Source: Candidatus Brocadia pituitae (GTDB lineage Bacteria > Planctomycetota > Brocadiia > Brocadiales > Brocadiaceae). Taken from it: a stretch of DNA of 64,000 nt. The stretch spans positions 682,001-746,000 of the forward strand of contig AP021856.1 of NCBI GenBank assembly GCA_017347445.1, written 5' to 3'. Each line of letters starts with the position of its first letter. Position 1 is the first letter of the stretch. This document shows, piece by piece, positions 8,872 to 16,405 of the stretch. Under the pieces are notes generated by a model. The model did no database searches. It was not told the DNA's origin and was given only the letters and a program-made list of their open reading frames with translations. The position numbers and the translations under genes are program-made.

Positions 8872-9290
8872 TCTTTGCAGACACATCCTTCCTCATTGCT
8901 TTTTACAACAAGAAAGATGATAAACATTCAATAGCAAGATTACTTGTCCAAAATCTTATTCATCAACAAACATCAGTTGCATTCATAATTACAGACTATA
9001 TTTTTGATGAAACCCTTACCACCGTTATGAGACAGGGAGGTAAAAACCTTGCAGTAGATATAGCCAGAAAGATTTATGAATCTCCTTCTATAAATATCTT
9101 TCCTATAGATTCTGAAGTCTTCAACCTTTCCTATGATATGTTTATCAATTATCGGGATCAAATGTGGAGTTTTACAGACTGTACATCTTTTTGCTTTCTG
9201 AGAAGATATAAGAAAGCTTTAAAAGTTGCTGCCTTTGACCGCCATTTTATAGCGGCAGGTTTTCATGTAATCCCTGAAACTCAATCCTGA
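8859..9290 (+). CDS. vapC: PIN-domain ribonuclease toxin (VapC-like)
   Basis: A 143-residue PIN-domain protein. The acidic metal-binding residues expected in the fold are visible: D8 in FADTSFLIAFY, E51 in FDETLTT, D107 in SFTDCTSF and D127 in AAFDRHF. The closing AGFHVIPE is typical of this PIN subgroup. VapC toxins cut tRNA or rRNA. The partner gene upstream overlaps by 13 bases. All catalytic positions are kept, so it is probably functional, in contrast to the dead relative at 7086-7196. Its 3' end overlaps a HepT remnant on the other strand (9247-9290). Confidence 0.85.
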   Translation: MSEIIFADTSFLIAFYNKKDDKHSIARLLVQNLIHQQTSVAFIITDYIFDETLTTVMRQGGKNLAVDIARKIYESPSINIFPIDSEVFNLSYDMFINYRDQMWSFTDCTSFCFLRRYKKALKVAAFDRHFIAAGFHVIPETQS

Positions 9291-9429
9291 ACATCAAATT
9301 GTTTCTCCTGAAAACATAGCCTATCATCCACTTTATTACATTTCCCTGATTATCTTCAAATTGAAATCCATAACTATGATAAACAACATGCCTGAATCTT
9401 ATTTCCTCTTGAAGTTCATCGGATGTCAC
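9247..9429 (-). pseudogene. C-terminal remnant of a HepT-like HEPN toxin
   Basis: A 60-codon frame starts with ATG overlapping the stop of the upstream MNT gene by four bases. Near its start it reads EEIRFRHVVYHSYGFQFE. This corresponds to the RxxxxH active-site region of HepT-like HEPN ribonucleases, normally found about 90-110 residues into a ~150-residue protein. The N-terminal helices are absent, so an internal deletion fused the start codon context to the C-terminal part. The last 44 bases overlap the PIN toxin convergently. The remainder (VIKWMIGYVFRRNN) may be out-of-family sequence. Confidence 0.55.
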
Positions 9430-9695
9430 AGTATTATTCTCCCTTTGCTTTCGATGTGTCTGGTGAATCGGGATGAAGGACTCAAAGGTACAAGATCAAG
9501 TGGTGTATGCAACTCTTCCTCCAGCCTTGCCGCCAGCTCATAAAGCTTCCATCCGGCAACACCGTCACAAGCAATATCAATATCCTTCGCTTTAGATGGA
9601 GTCTCGATAGTGCTTTCAAAAAGGATTAACCTGGTAGCTCCGTAACTTTTCGCTAAAGAAACAATTTTTTCAATTTGTGTCTGAGTAATTGGCAT
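9426..9695 (-). CDS. MNT-type nucleotidyltransferase antitoxin, possibly inactivated
   Basis: An 89-residue minimal nucleotidyltransferase. The family signature GSxxxG...DxD is present but altered: it reads FESTIETPSKAKDIDIA, with the first glycine replaced by glutamate (GAA for GGA) while the DID metal motif remains. In MntA/HepT systems the MNT protein AMPylates and neutralises the HEPN toxin. The partner gene downstream overlaps by four bases but is truncated. Together the G-to-E change and the broken partner suggest a decaying module. Length is near the usual 95-100 residues. Confidence 0.7.
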   Translation of the reverse strand: MPITQTQIEKIVSLAKSYGATRLILFESTIETPSKAKDIDIACDGVAGWKLYELAARLEEELHTPLDLVPLSPSSRFTRHIESKGRIIL

Positions 9696-9773
9696 CTCCT
9701 ACTTGTGTTTGCTTATAAGATCTTCGAAGATATGTCGTTGAAACTTCTTTTTCTGTCTTTCAAACATGGTTGA

Positions 9774-9956
9774 TCAGGTTTTCTTTCTATCTTCATCCTG
9801 TTCAACAAATATTTTAACCATGCACCCGTTTTCGTAATAAATCAGTGGCGTATGCGTCTGTTTAGCTATTTCCCTTGCTCTTTTTGCCGCTCTCAGCAAC
9901 GCTGCTTCTACATTCTCAAGGTCTTTGTCATGAATCTGTCTCTTTTTTCCATTCAT
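9774..9956 (-). CDS. Small protein linked to the zeta-like toxin
   Basis: A 60-residue basic protein (MNGKKRQIHDKDLENVEAAL, then RAAKRAREIAKQTHTPLIYY) whose ATG overlaps the stop of the zeta-like frame (ATGA, 9953-9956). Genes with RAAKRAREIA-type helices commonly accompany zeta-like kinases, so it is probably the antitoxin or an accessory protein. The helix AALLRAAKRAREIAKQ is strongly amphipathic. It appears intact. Function is inferred from the coupling only. Confidence 0.5.
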   Translation of the reverse strand: MNGKKRQIHDKDLENVEAALLRAAKRAREIAKQTHTPLIYYENGCMVKIFVEQDEDRKKT

Positions 9957-10305
9957 CTCTTCTCTCCTTCTTCAAGCAGTTTTGGCGTCCTGCCTGAGTT
10001 GTCGTAAAGAATCCAGTCATCTACCAACTGCTTGTAAATGTGGTGAAAATTAAACCATCCCTTTTTAAACCGGCGAAGGCAAAGCTTTCACTGCGAAGCA
10101 GGTGCGTTTTAATTTCTTCATACACCAGCCTTCCCACACGGAAAGCTGCATGTTCAGGAAAAAAGGGAGAAAGCCCTGCTGCTATCAAATCAGCATTAAC
10201 AAAGATGGGACAGCCTGCCTCATTTGGCAGAAACTCTGTGGCAAACGTTGTCTTTCCTGCCCCGTTAGGCCCGGCAATAATAACGATTTTCTTTTCTTTA
10301 ACCAT
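9953..10305 (-). pseudogene. Broken zeta-toxin-like kinase gene
   Basis: The N-terminal 85 codons read IAGPNGAGKTTFATEFLP and VNADLIAAGLSP, the Walker A and following helix of zeta-toxin-like P-loop kinases. After RSESFAFAG the frame runs into unrelated text and stops near 10021. A different frame just downstream encodes the family's C-terminus (IYKQLVDDWILYDNSG, then GRTPKLLEEGEKR) and ends at 9953. About 70 central residues are therefore missing and the two ends are out of frame. Zeta kinases phosphorylate UDP-sugars; this copy cannot do so. Its original stop overlaps the downstream small gene. Confidence 0.75.
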
Positions 10306-10942
10306 GTTGATTCTTTAAACCATCTTCGGTAATCCATCGCTTTCCCTTTTGCATTCGTGGATGATCGATTTACGATATTGATCAAGTGTCGGGATTTTGT
10401 TACAACTACGCCGCGATGATGAAGCCTGTCCTAAGTTTATCGAGGGGCGAAGTACGCCCAACAAAAAAGACATTGATGGGTTTGCTCTGCTGCTTAACCC
10501 ATCCTTGACTGTTTTGTTTAATAGATTTTGTCACAAAATCAACGCAATTATATCCGATTTCTAAAGATTATAACAAACCTTACTTAAATACATTTCCTTT
10601 AACAACCTAAATTTCCCCTTCTGTTAGTCCATACAGCCTATACATTATTTCATCTATTAATTCGTCTGTGGCCTTAATTCTGGCTTTTAATGGATGGATA
10701 CTTTATTTCCATTCTTCTTAAGAAGTTCGATGAGTTAATCAAAGTAGTTGGTTTGGTGAAGCCTGTCCTGATTTTATCGAGGGGCGAAGTATACCCAACA
10801 AAAAAAGGCATTGTTGGGTTTGATCTGCTTAAACTCATCTTGCTTGGCTACTATAACAAAACGCCATTATTCTATCACCCGAAATAAGAGACGTACTTGT
10901 GGTGGAGATTGGAAACTCGGACTTAAATGCCAAAAAGCTTGT
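10306..10942. repeat. Gene-free stretch with a duplicated ~88-bp repeat
   Basis: No credible gene is visible. Two copies of a repeat lie at 10419-10505 and 10757-10850 in the same orientation. Both share GAAGCCTGTCCT, then TTTATCGAGGGGCGAAGTA and a CCCAACAAAAAA...GGGTTTG hairpin core. In the second copy the core is CCCAAC/GTTGGG. The text between the copies is AT-rich. The repeats probably belong to a dispersed palindromic family. Confidence 0.6.
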
Positions 10943-11446
10943 TCATGCAAGCCACTGCGAAAACGCTCGCGCGACAGACTCATATACAGGTCGTCGCACC
11001 TCCCAAACCTCCTTGATTAACTCCGACATCTTGATCCATTTCCACGCGCAGAATTCTTCGGATTTCTTGATCCTTTCATTGAGATCACGATCCTCTCCAA
11101 GGAAGTGGTAAGCAAAGAACTTCTGCGCTTGTCCTATCCCATGTTTGCCTGACGACTTCGGCAATTGGTAAGCGAACCAGCAGGGGTATGTATCAATAGG
11201 CTTGAGAAGATTTTGTGTGTCACGCTGGTTGAAACCCAACTCTTCACGAATCTCTCTAAGCGCTGAGTCGGACTCTTCCTCATCCTGGTCAATACCGCCC
11301 TGGGGTAGTTGCCAGGCACCGCGCACCCCTTTGCGTTCAGCGGCTAGAACCCTCTTGTCCTTGGGATTGATAATAAGTATACCAACGTTCGCGCGAAAGT
11401 ACCCGGACACTTGCCCCTCGCTGAGCTGCGGATGTTCCTTTCTCAT
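10943..11446 (-). CDS. rppH: RNA pyrophosphohydrolase / Nudix hydrolase
   Basis: A 167-residue Nudix protein. The Nudix box GGIDQDEEESDSALREIREELG (about residues 50-72) contains the REIREELG metal-binding helix. The start YFRANVGILIINPKDKRVL and the GAWQLPQGGID run match the RppH/Ap(n)A-hydrolase group. That group removes pyrophosphate from 5' triphosphate RNA or cleaves diadenosine polyphosphates. The later FFAYHFLGED and EFCAWKWI also fit RppH. It stands alone on the minus strand beside the first insertion sequence. RNA versus dinucleotide substrate cannot be settled from sequence. Confidence 0.85.
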   Translation of the reverse strand: MRKEHPQLSEGQVSGYFRANVGILIINPKDKRVLAAERKGVRGAWQLPQGGIDQDEEESDSALREIREELGFNQRDTQNLLKPIDTYPCWFAYQLPKSSGKHGIGQAQKFFAYHFLGEDRDLNERIKKSEEFCAWKWIKMSELIKEVWEVRRPVYESVARAFSQWLA

Positions 11447-11549
11447 TATGATTTCTCCTCTCTTAGGTGTGACCGGTAGGCTTAGCCCAACAACCGTATG
11501 ATTCCAACGTTACCTTTGCAGCCATGCTCAAGCGGCCGAAACACCTAGC

Positions 11550-13161
11550 TGGTTGCTATCATAACATCGTGAACTGATTTTTAATGCTCAGAAATATCAT
11601 AACATCGTGAACATAATCAGATAAAGGGCAGGCATGGTTAACGGAAGGAGTCCGTAGGACGACTGGAGTTAACCATGCCTGCCCGCCAAAAAAATTAAAC
11701 AATGTGTAACGAAAACAAACTCGTACTCTCTCTACAATAATCTGTTGTGTCCCCTGAGAAATAGGTTTTATAAGGTTTGTCGTTTCTTTTTGTCTTTCCG
11801 TAAGGAATCGATTATATGACCCTTTATGGGAAAAGAAAAAGTCTTGATCGTCTTACCCTCGTGTTTTACCACCAGTTTCTTGTGTTGCGTAAAAATGGTT
11901 GCAACAAGGTACTGCCCTTCAAGCTTCTTCCTGATAAAGTATTGATTACCGTTAATTTCAACTTTACCATGCGTGCCTACCTTCCTTATAAAGGAAATAT
12001 TCCCTTTTGCAACGGGAATATCCAAACAACCCCGTGCATCCAGGTAAGGTTCGAGATTGAACCCTATGGGTATCTGTTTCAGAGACTCCCACAAAGAGTC
12101 TCTCAGTACTCCAGGAAACCGCGTACCATGGTCTTTTTGAGTAAGTCCTCGGTGCGGTTTTTTATACTGATAGTACCTCAGAAACCGCTCATTGACTTTC
12201 TTCAATCGTGCAAGGGAGAGACACCTATGTCTTCTCAGTACCCTTTCCTGCCAAAGATCGTTAAAACTCTCAACCGTGGCATTTCTTCCCGGCTCGCCTT
12301 GTGGAATAAATACCACGTGAATACCCAAAAGCAGATGAAGGCGAATAACCTGAGAAATACTGTACGGATATCTCCCACCTCCCGTGGCAGCCATTTCATT
12401 GTCCATCTGCGATGCCTCTGGGATTCCAAGGTTTCTCCATGCCTCAAGCAGATGTTTGCACAGAGAAATCGACTGTTTGTCGGTAAACTGACTCGCCCAG
12501 ACAGTACGTCCTGCAACATCAACCGTATGAAACGTATAAAACCGGATAACCTTGTCAGTACCCCTGAGATATCTTGGCCCCACAAGATCAGTCTGGTGGA
12601 GTTCTCCCATCTTTTCAGCTTTAAAGTAAGGGTAGGGGTGTTTTTTCCCCTTTTCCTTACGTCCTTGTTTATTGCCTGTTTTCCCATATCGAGAAAGTAT
12701 TCGTGCAATAGTAGGTATCGATGGAATATCCCGTATCTTCTTCTGTTCGAGTTCCCAGTGGATAACTTCCGCTCCTATCCCAGAAAAAGCAGAACGGCGT
12801 GTCTTGTGAGTCTCCAGTTCTTCCCGAAGAGAAAGTATTTTCTTTATCAATCGCCCAGATATTTTTCTCCAAATTCGTCTCGGTGCACGACTGCGATCTT
12901 TGAGACCTTTATTCCCGTATTCTTTGTATCTTCTAAGCCATTTATGCAGCCATCCACGACTCCTTTGTACCAACTGAAGTATCTTATTGAATCCGTGCCC
13001 CTTTTTATACAACTGAATCGCTTGGTGCCGTTTCTCATATTCTCTATGATTCTCCATCGTCTCCTCCTCCAAAAATGTTTTTGGAGAAAGTTTAGACGAT
13101 CTTCTACAAAGTTCACGATGTTATGATATTTTTTAAGTTCACGATGTTATGATATAAACCC
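11550..13161 (-). mobile_element. IS481-like insertion sequence, copy 1 (1,612 bp)
   Basis: The ends are defined by a 6-bp target duplication CCTAGC at 11544-11549 and 13162-13167. The left tip is TGGTTGCTATCATAAC and the right tip is the complement of GGGTTTATATCATAAC, giving imperfect terminal inverted repeats. Each end carries two copies of ATCATAACATCGTGAAC. Near the left end, arms at 11626-11642 and 11668-11684 form a perfect 17-bp hairpin downstream of the transposase, a likely terminator. Copy 2 at 14524-16135 has the same length and opposite orientation. The insertion lies in gene-poor DNA between rppH and the hsdS fragment; 13168-13431 holds no gene. Confidence 0.9.
11768..13057 (-). 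CDS. IS481-like DDE transposase, copy 1
   Basis: About 429 residues, starting at ATG 13057 after a GGAGGAG ribosome site. N-terminal helix-turn-helix segments (KGHGFNKILQLVQRSRGWLH) precede an rve/integrase-type DDE core. Likely catalytic residues are D in LHQTDLVGP, D in SQMDNEMAAT and E in NATVESFNDLW. The arrangement and HRGLTQ-like tail are typical of IS481/ISNCY-type enzymes. It differs from copy 2 at scattered positions, mostly in the C-terminal third. Both copies are full length and probably active. A 436-codon antisense open frame covers it. Confidence 0.88.
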   Translation of the reverse strand: MENHREYEKRHQAIQLYKKGHGFNKILQLVQRSRGWLHKWLRRYKEYGNKGLKDRSRAPRRIWRKISGRLIKKILSLREELETHKTRRSAFSGIGAEVIHWELEQKKIRDIPSIPTIARILSRYGKTGNKQGRKEKGKKHPYPYFKAEKMGELHQTDLVGPRYLRGTDKVIRFYTFHTVDVAGRTVWASQFTDKQSISLCKHLLEAWRNLGIPEASQMDNEMAATGGGRYPYSISQVIRLHLLLGIHVVFIPQGEPGRNATVESFNDLWQERVLRRHRCLSLARLKKVNERFLRYYQYKKPHRGLTQKDHGTRFPGVLRDSLWESLKQIPIGFNLEPYLDARGCLDIPVAKGNISFIRKVGTHGKVEINGNQYFIRKKLEGQYLVATIFTQHKKLVVKHEGKTIKTFSFPIKGHIIDSLRKDKKKRQTL

Positions 13162-13431
13162 CCTAGCAAGTTAGGATACAGACCTGTATGTCCTGCTAAA
13201 GCGTGATATACGAGAAAAAGCAATTTGAATACCGGGACTAAATTGTACAAAATGGCTTCTCAAAACTCGCGCAGAACGACATTATTTACGGATTGTTATT
13301 GCTGAATTATATACAATGTAACATTACCCCGTCAATGTGATATCTGGCTATTACTATTTCTAGCCTCCACGTCAACACCCCACCGCTTAAACCCATCCTA
13401 CTTGACTATAACATTATTCTTTATACTCCTT

Positions 13432-14523
13432 CTATTTATTACCTGCAAACGCCTCTCGTAAAACCGAGTGCATCAGCATTTCTGCCTGATCCTTGCGTTC
13501 GGATACCTGTTTTTCCAATTTGTCAATCATGGCCGTGAGTTTATCCAACCGCTCAACGATAGCTTTCTGTTCCGCAAGAGGCGGGAGCGGAAATAAGAAC
13601 AAACACAAATTATTCACGCCTAACTCGGTTTGTTTTGTAGTTTTAGCCCCCTTTAATTTAGTTACTTGATTTTGACCATATGAAGAGTTTATAAAAAACA
13701 TTAAAAAAACCGGTACGACTCCGACAATAGAGCGATATCTCAATACATGCGTATCAAAAGGAATGCCTTCGGATTCTATGTTCACCACACCGGCACGGCC
13801 AATGGTACCTTCACCTGTTGAATTCACTAACACATGTCCCGAAGAAGTTAGAAAATTTTTATCCAAACTATTAAACCAGTTTGGCAAAACTGGCTTCGAC
13901 CACTCAACTTCAATCCGATTCCATCGAACACATTTTTGGTTTAATATCTTCTTTTCTGAATTTTCACAATATTCAGGGGTTACTCCTCGTTCTACTAAGC
14001 CTGTTTCTCCAATCCGACACCACATCCACCCTGCAGGCAAATCAAACGGTTTTTCTTCTTCACTGATGGGTGGCAAAGCTTTTGCCTTCTTCGTGCCCTT
14101 TGTGTTCTTTGTGAGACGCTCTTTTTCGGTTTTGATCTTCTCAAGCAATTTCGAGGCGTGATTATCTCCGTTGATAAGATCAGGATGTTGCACACGCCAT
14201 TTGGCCGTCAGCTTGCCTTCAATGGCTTCCTGCAATATTCTTTGGCGGAGTTGCGATAAATAGTTTAATTGAGCATTTAGCTCTATCCCTAAATCCTCTT
14301 TAAACCTTGAATGCGTTAAATATTTAACGGCAATAATATTTTGTAGTGCGATAGATTGAAGTGGTATTTCATAATCAAGAAACTCCCAAGCTCTTATCGA
14401 AGAATAATTCGTGCTGCCCTTGGCTTCTATTTGATTTTGAATAAAATCGGTTTTTATTAAAATCTCAAAATATTCCTGCGTAATTTTACTTTTATCAAGT
14501 TCGTAAAGGTAATAATGACTACT
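13432..14523 (-). pseudogene. hsdS: hsdS 3' portion (type I specificity subunit), cut by IS copy 2
   Basis: From the IS junction this frame reads SSHYYLYELDKSKIT, completing the first target-recognition domain, then the central helix (LSQLRQRILQEAIEGKLTA). The second recognition domain follows from FDLPAGWMW to LFPLPPLAEQKAIVERL and the tail helix. It ends at 13432. An internal TTG at 14235 only appears to be a start; the frame is open upstream to the IS. Joined to 16136-16405 with one copy of the 6-bp duplication removed, it gives an uninterrupted 451-residue HsdS. That is the normal length for a two-domain specificity subunit. Confidence 0.88.
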
Positions 14524-16135
14524 GGGTTTATATCATAACATCGTGAACTTAAAAAATATCATAACATCGTGAACTTTGTAGAAGATCGTCTAAACTTTCT
14601 CCAAAAACATTTTTGGAGGAGGAGACGATGGAGAATCATAGAGAATATGAGAAACGGCACCAAGCGATTCAGTTGTATAAAAAGGGTCACGGATTCAATC
14701 AGATACTTCAGTTGGTACAAAGGAGTCGTGGATGGCTGCATAAATGGCTTAGAAGATACAAAGAATGCGGGAACAAAGGTCTCAAAGATCGCAGTCGTGC
14801 ACCGAGACGAATTTGGAGAAAAATATCTGGGCGATTGATAAAGAAAATACTTTCTCTTCGGGAAGAACTGGAGACTCACAAGACACGCCGTTCTGCTTTT
14901 TCTGGGATAGGAGCGGAAGTTATCCACTGGGAACTCGAACAGAAGAAGATACGGGATATTCCATCGATACCTACTATTGCACGAATACTTTCTCGATATG
15001 GGAAAACAGGCAATAAACAAGGACGTAAGGAAAAGGGGAAAAAACACCCCTACCCTTACTTTAAAGCTGAAAAGATGGGAGAACTCCACCAGACTGATCT
15101 TGTGGGGCCAAGATATCTCAGGGGTGCTGACAAGGTTATCCGATTTTATACGTTTCATACGGTTGATGTTGCAGGGCGTACTGTCTGGGCGAGTCAGTTT
15201 ACCGACAAACAGTCGATTTCTCTGTGCAAACACCTGCTTGAGACATGGAGAAACCTTGGAATTCCTGATGTATCGCAGATGGACAATGAAATGGCTGCCA
15301 CGGGAGGTGGGAGATATCCGTACAGTATTTCTCAGGTCATTCGCCTTCATCTGCTTTTGGGTATTCACATGGTATTTATTCCACAAGGAGAGCCGGGAAG
15401 AAATGCCACGGTTGAGAGTTTTAATGATCTTTGGCAGGAAAGGGTACTGAGAAGGCATACGTGTCCTTCCCTTGCACGATTGAGGAAAGTCAACGAGCGA
15501 TTTCTGTGGTATTATCAGTATAAGAAACCACACCGTGGACTTACCCAAAAAGACCATGGTACGCGGTTTCCTGGAATACACAGAGACTCTTTGTGGGAGT
15601 CTTTGAAACATACACCAGTAGGGTTCAATCTCGCTCCTTACCTGAATGCACAAGGATGTCTCAATATTCCCGTTGCAAAAGGAAAAGTCTCCTTTATAAG
15701 GAAGGTGGACACTCATGGTAGAGTTGAGATTAACGGTGTTGAATACTTTATCAGAAAAAAGCTTGAGGGGCAGTACATTGTAGCAACCATTTTTACACAG
15801 CGCAAGAAACTGGTGGTAAAACACGAGGGTAAGACGAACAAGACTTTTTCTTTTCCCATAAAGGGTCATATAATCGTTCCCTTACTGAAAGATAAAAAGA
15901 AACGACAAACCTTGTAGAAACTATTTAGCGTAGGACAAAACAGATTATTGTTGAAAGGGTACGAGTTTGTTTCCATTACACTTTTTTTATTTTTTTTGGC
16001 GGGCAGGCATGGTTAACTCCAGTCGTCCTACGGACTCCTTCCGTTAACCATGCCTGCTCTTTATCTGATTAAGTTCACGATGTTATAATATTCCGGAGTA
16101 TTAAAAATCAGTTCACGATGTTATGATAGCAACCA
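14524..16135 (+). mobile_element. IS481-like insertion sequence, copy 2 (1,612 bp), inside hsdS
   Basis: Bounded by a 6-bp target duplication ACTACT at 14518-14523 and 16136-16141. Tips are GGGTTTATATCATAAC on the left and the complement of TGGTTGCTATCATAAC on the right. Each end has two ATCATAACATCGTGAAC motifs (one diverged by a base). Hairpin arms lie at 16001-16017 and 16043-16059. Length equals copy 1 exactly. It splits the hsdS coding sequence between two serine codons and the following histidine codon. Confidence 0.92.
14628..15917 (+). CDS. IS481-like DDE transposase, copy 2
   Basis: About 429 residues from ATG 14628 preceded by GGAGGAG; the TTG at 14613 is a less likely start. It carries the same helix-turn-helix and DDE residues as copy 1 (LHQTDLVGP, SQMDNEMAAT, NATVESFNDLW). 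Amino-acid differences from copy 1 cluster after residue ~300 (for example IHRDSLWESLKHTPVG against LRDSLWESLKQIPIG). So the two copies are related but not from a very recent single duplication. No frameshift is seen. Confidence 0.88.
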   Translation: MENHREYEKRHQAIQLYKKGHGFNQILQLVQRSRGWLHKWLRRYKECGNKGLKDRSRAPRRIWRKISGRLIKKILSLREELETHKTRRSAFSGIGAEVIHWELEQKKIRDIPSIPTIARILSRYGKTGNKQGRKEKGKKHPYPYFKAEKMGELHQTDLVGPRYLRGADKVIRFYTFHTVDVAGRTVWASQFTDKQSISLCKHLLETWRNLGIPDVSQMDNEMAATGGGRYPYSISQVIRLHLLLGIHMVFIPQGEPGRNATVESFNDLWQERVLRRHTCPSLARLRKVNERFLWYYQYKKPHRGLTQKDHGTRFPGIHRDSLWESLKHTPVGFNLAPYLNAQGCLNIPVAKGKVSFIRKVDTHGRVEINGVEYFIRKKLEGQYIVATIFTQRKKLVVKHEGKTNKTFSFPIKGHIIVPLLKDKKKRQTL

Positions 16136-16405
16136 ACTACTAACTATTGCCCCATCAAGATAATCGGGAATAAATCCATATCCACCAAATTTTGCATCCA
16201 TCTCCGCAACAACCAGATCGCCCGCTCTACAAACTTGCTGTTTTTTTGTTTTAATTTGACTCCCCATCTTTTTTTCGCGCAAGACAACTCCGCGCCGATG
16301 AAGCTGGACACGGCAAAGGCTGTATTCCTTATCATTATTGATTAGAATATTGCCTTTCCGATGCCGCAGGACTTCAGCTAATTTGACTGTTTTCCGGTCA
16401 CCCAT
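16136..16405 (-). pseudogene. hsdS: hsdS 5' portion (type I specificity subunit)
   Basis: The start is ATG 16405, overlapping the end of the rhuM-like gene (ATGGGTGA). It encodes 90 residues beginning MGDRKTVKLAEVLRHRKG, with AGDLVVAEMDAKFGGYG, the first half of target-recognition domain 1. It ends GAIVSS at the IS copy 2 junction; beyond that the frame runs briefly into the IS (WLLS, stop). The rest of the gene is at 13432-14517. The specificity subunit is needed for both DNA cutting and methylation in type I systems, so the system is probably silent while the IS is present. Confidence 0.88.

Noticed and set aside
11816-13126. 436-codon open frame antisense to IS copy 1 transposase (and the twin at 14559-15869)
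   Set aside because: It lacks a recognisable domain and mirrors the transposase codon structure; both copies inherit it from the same element.
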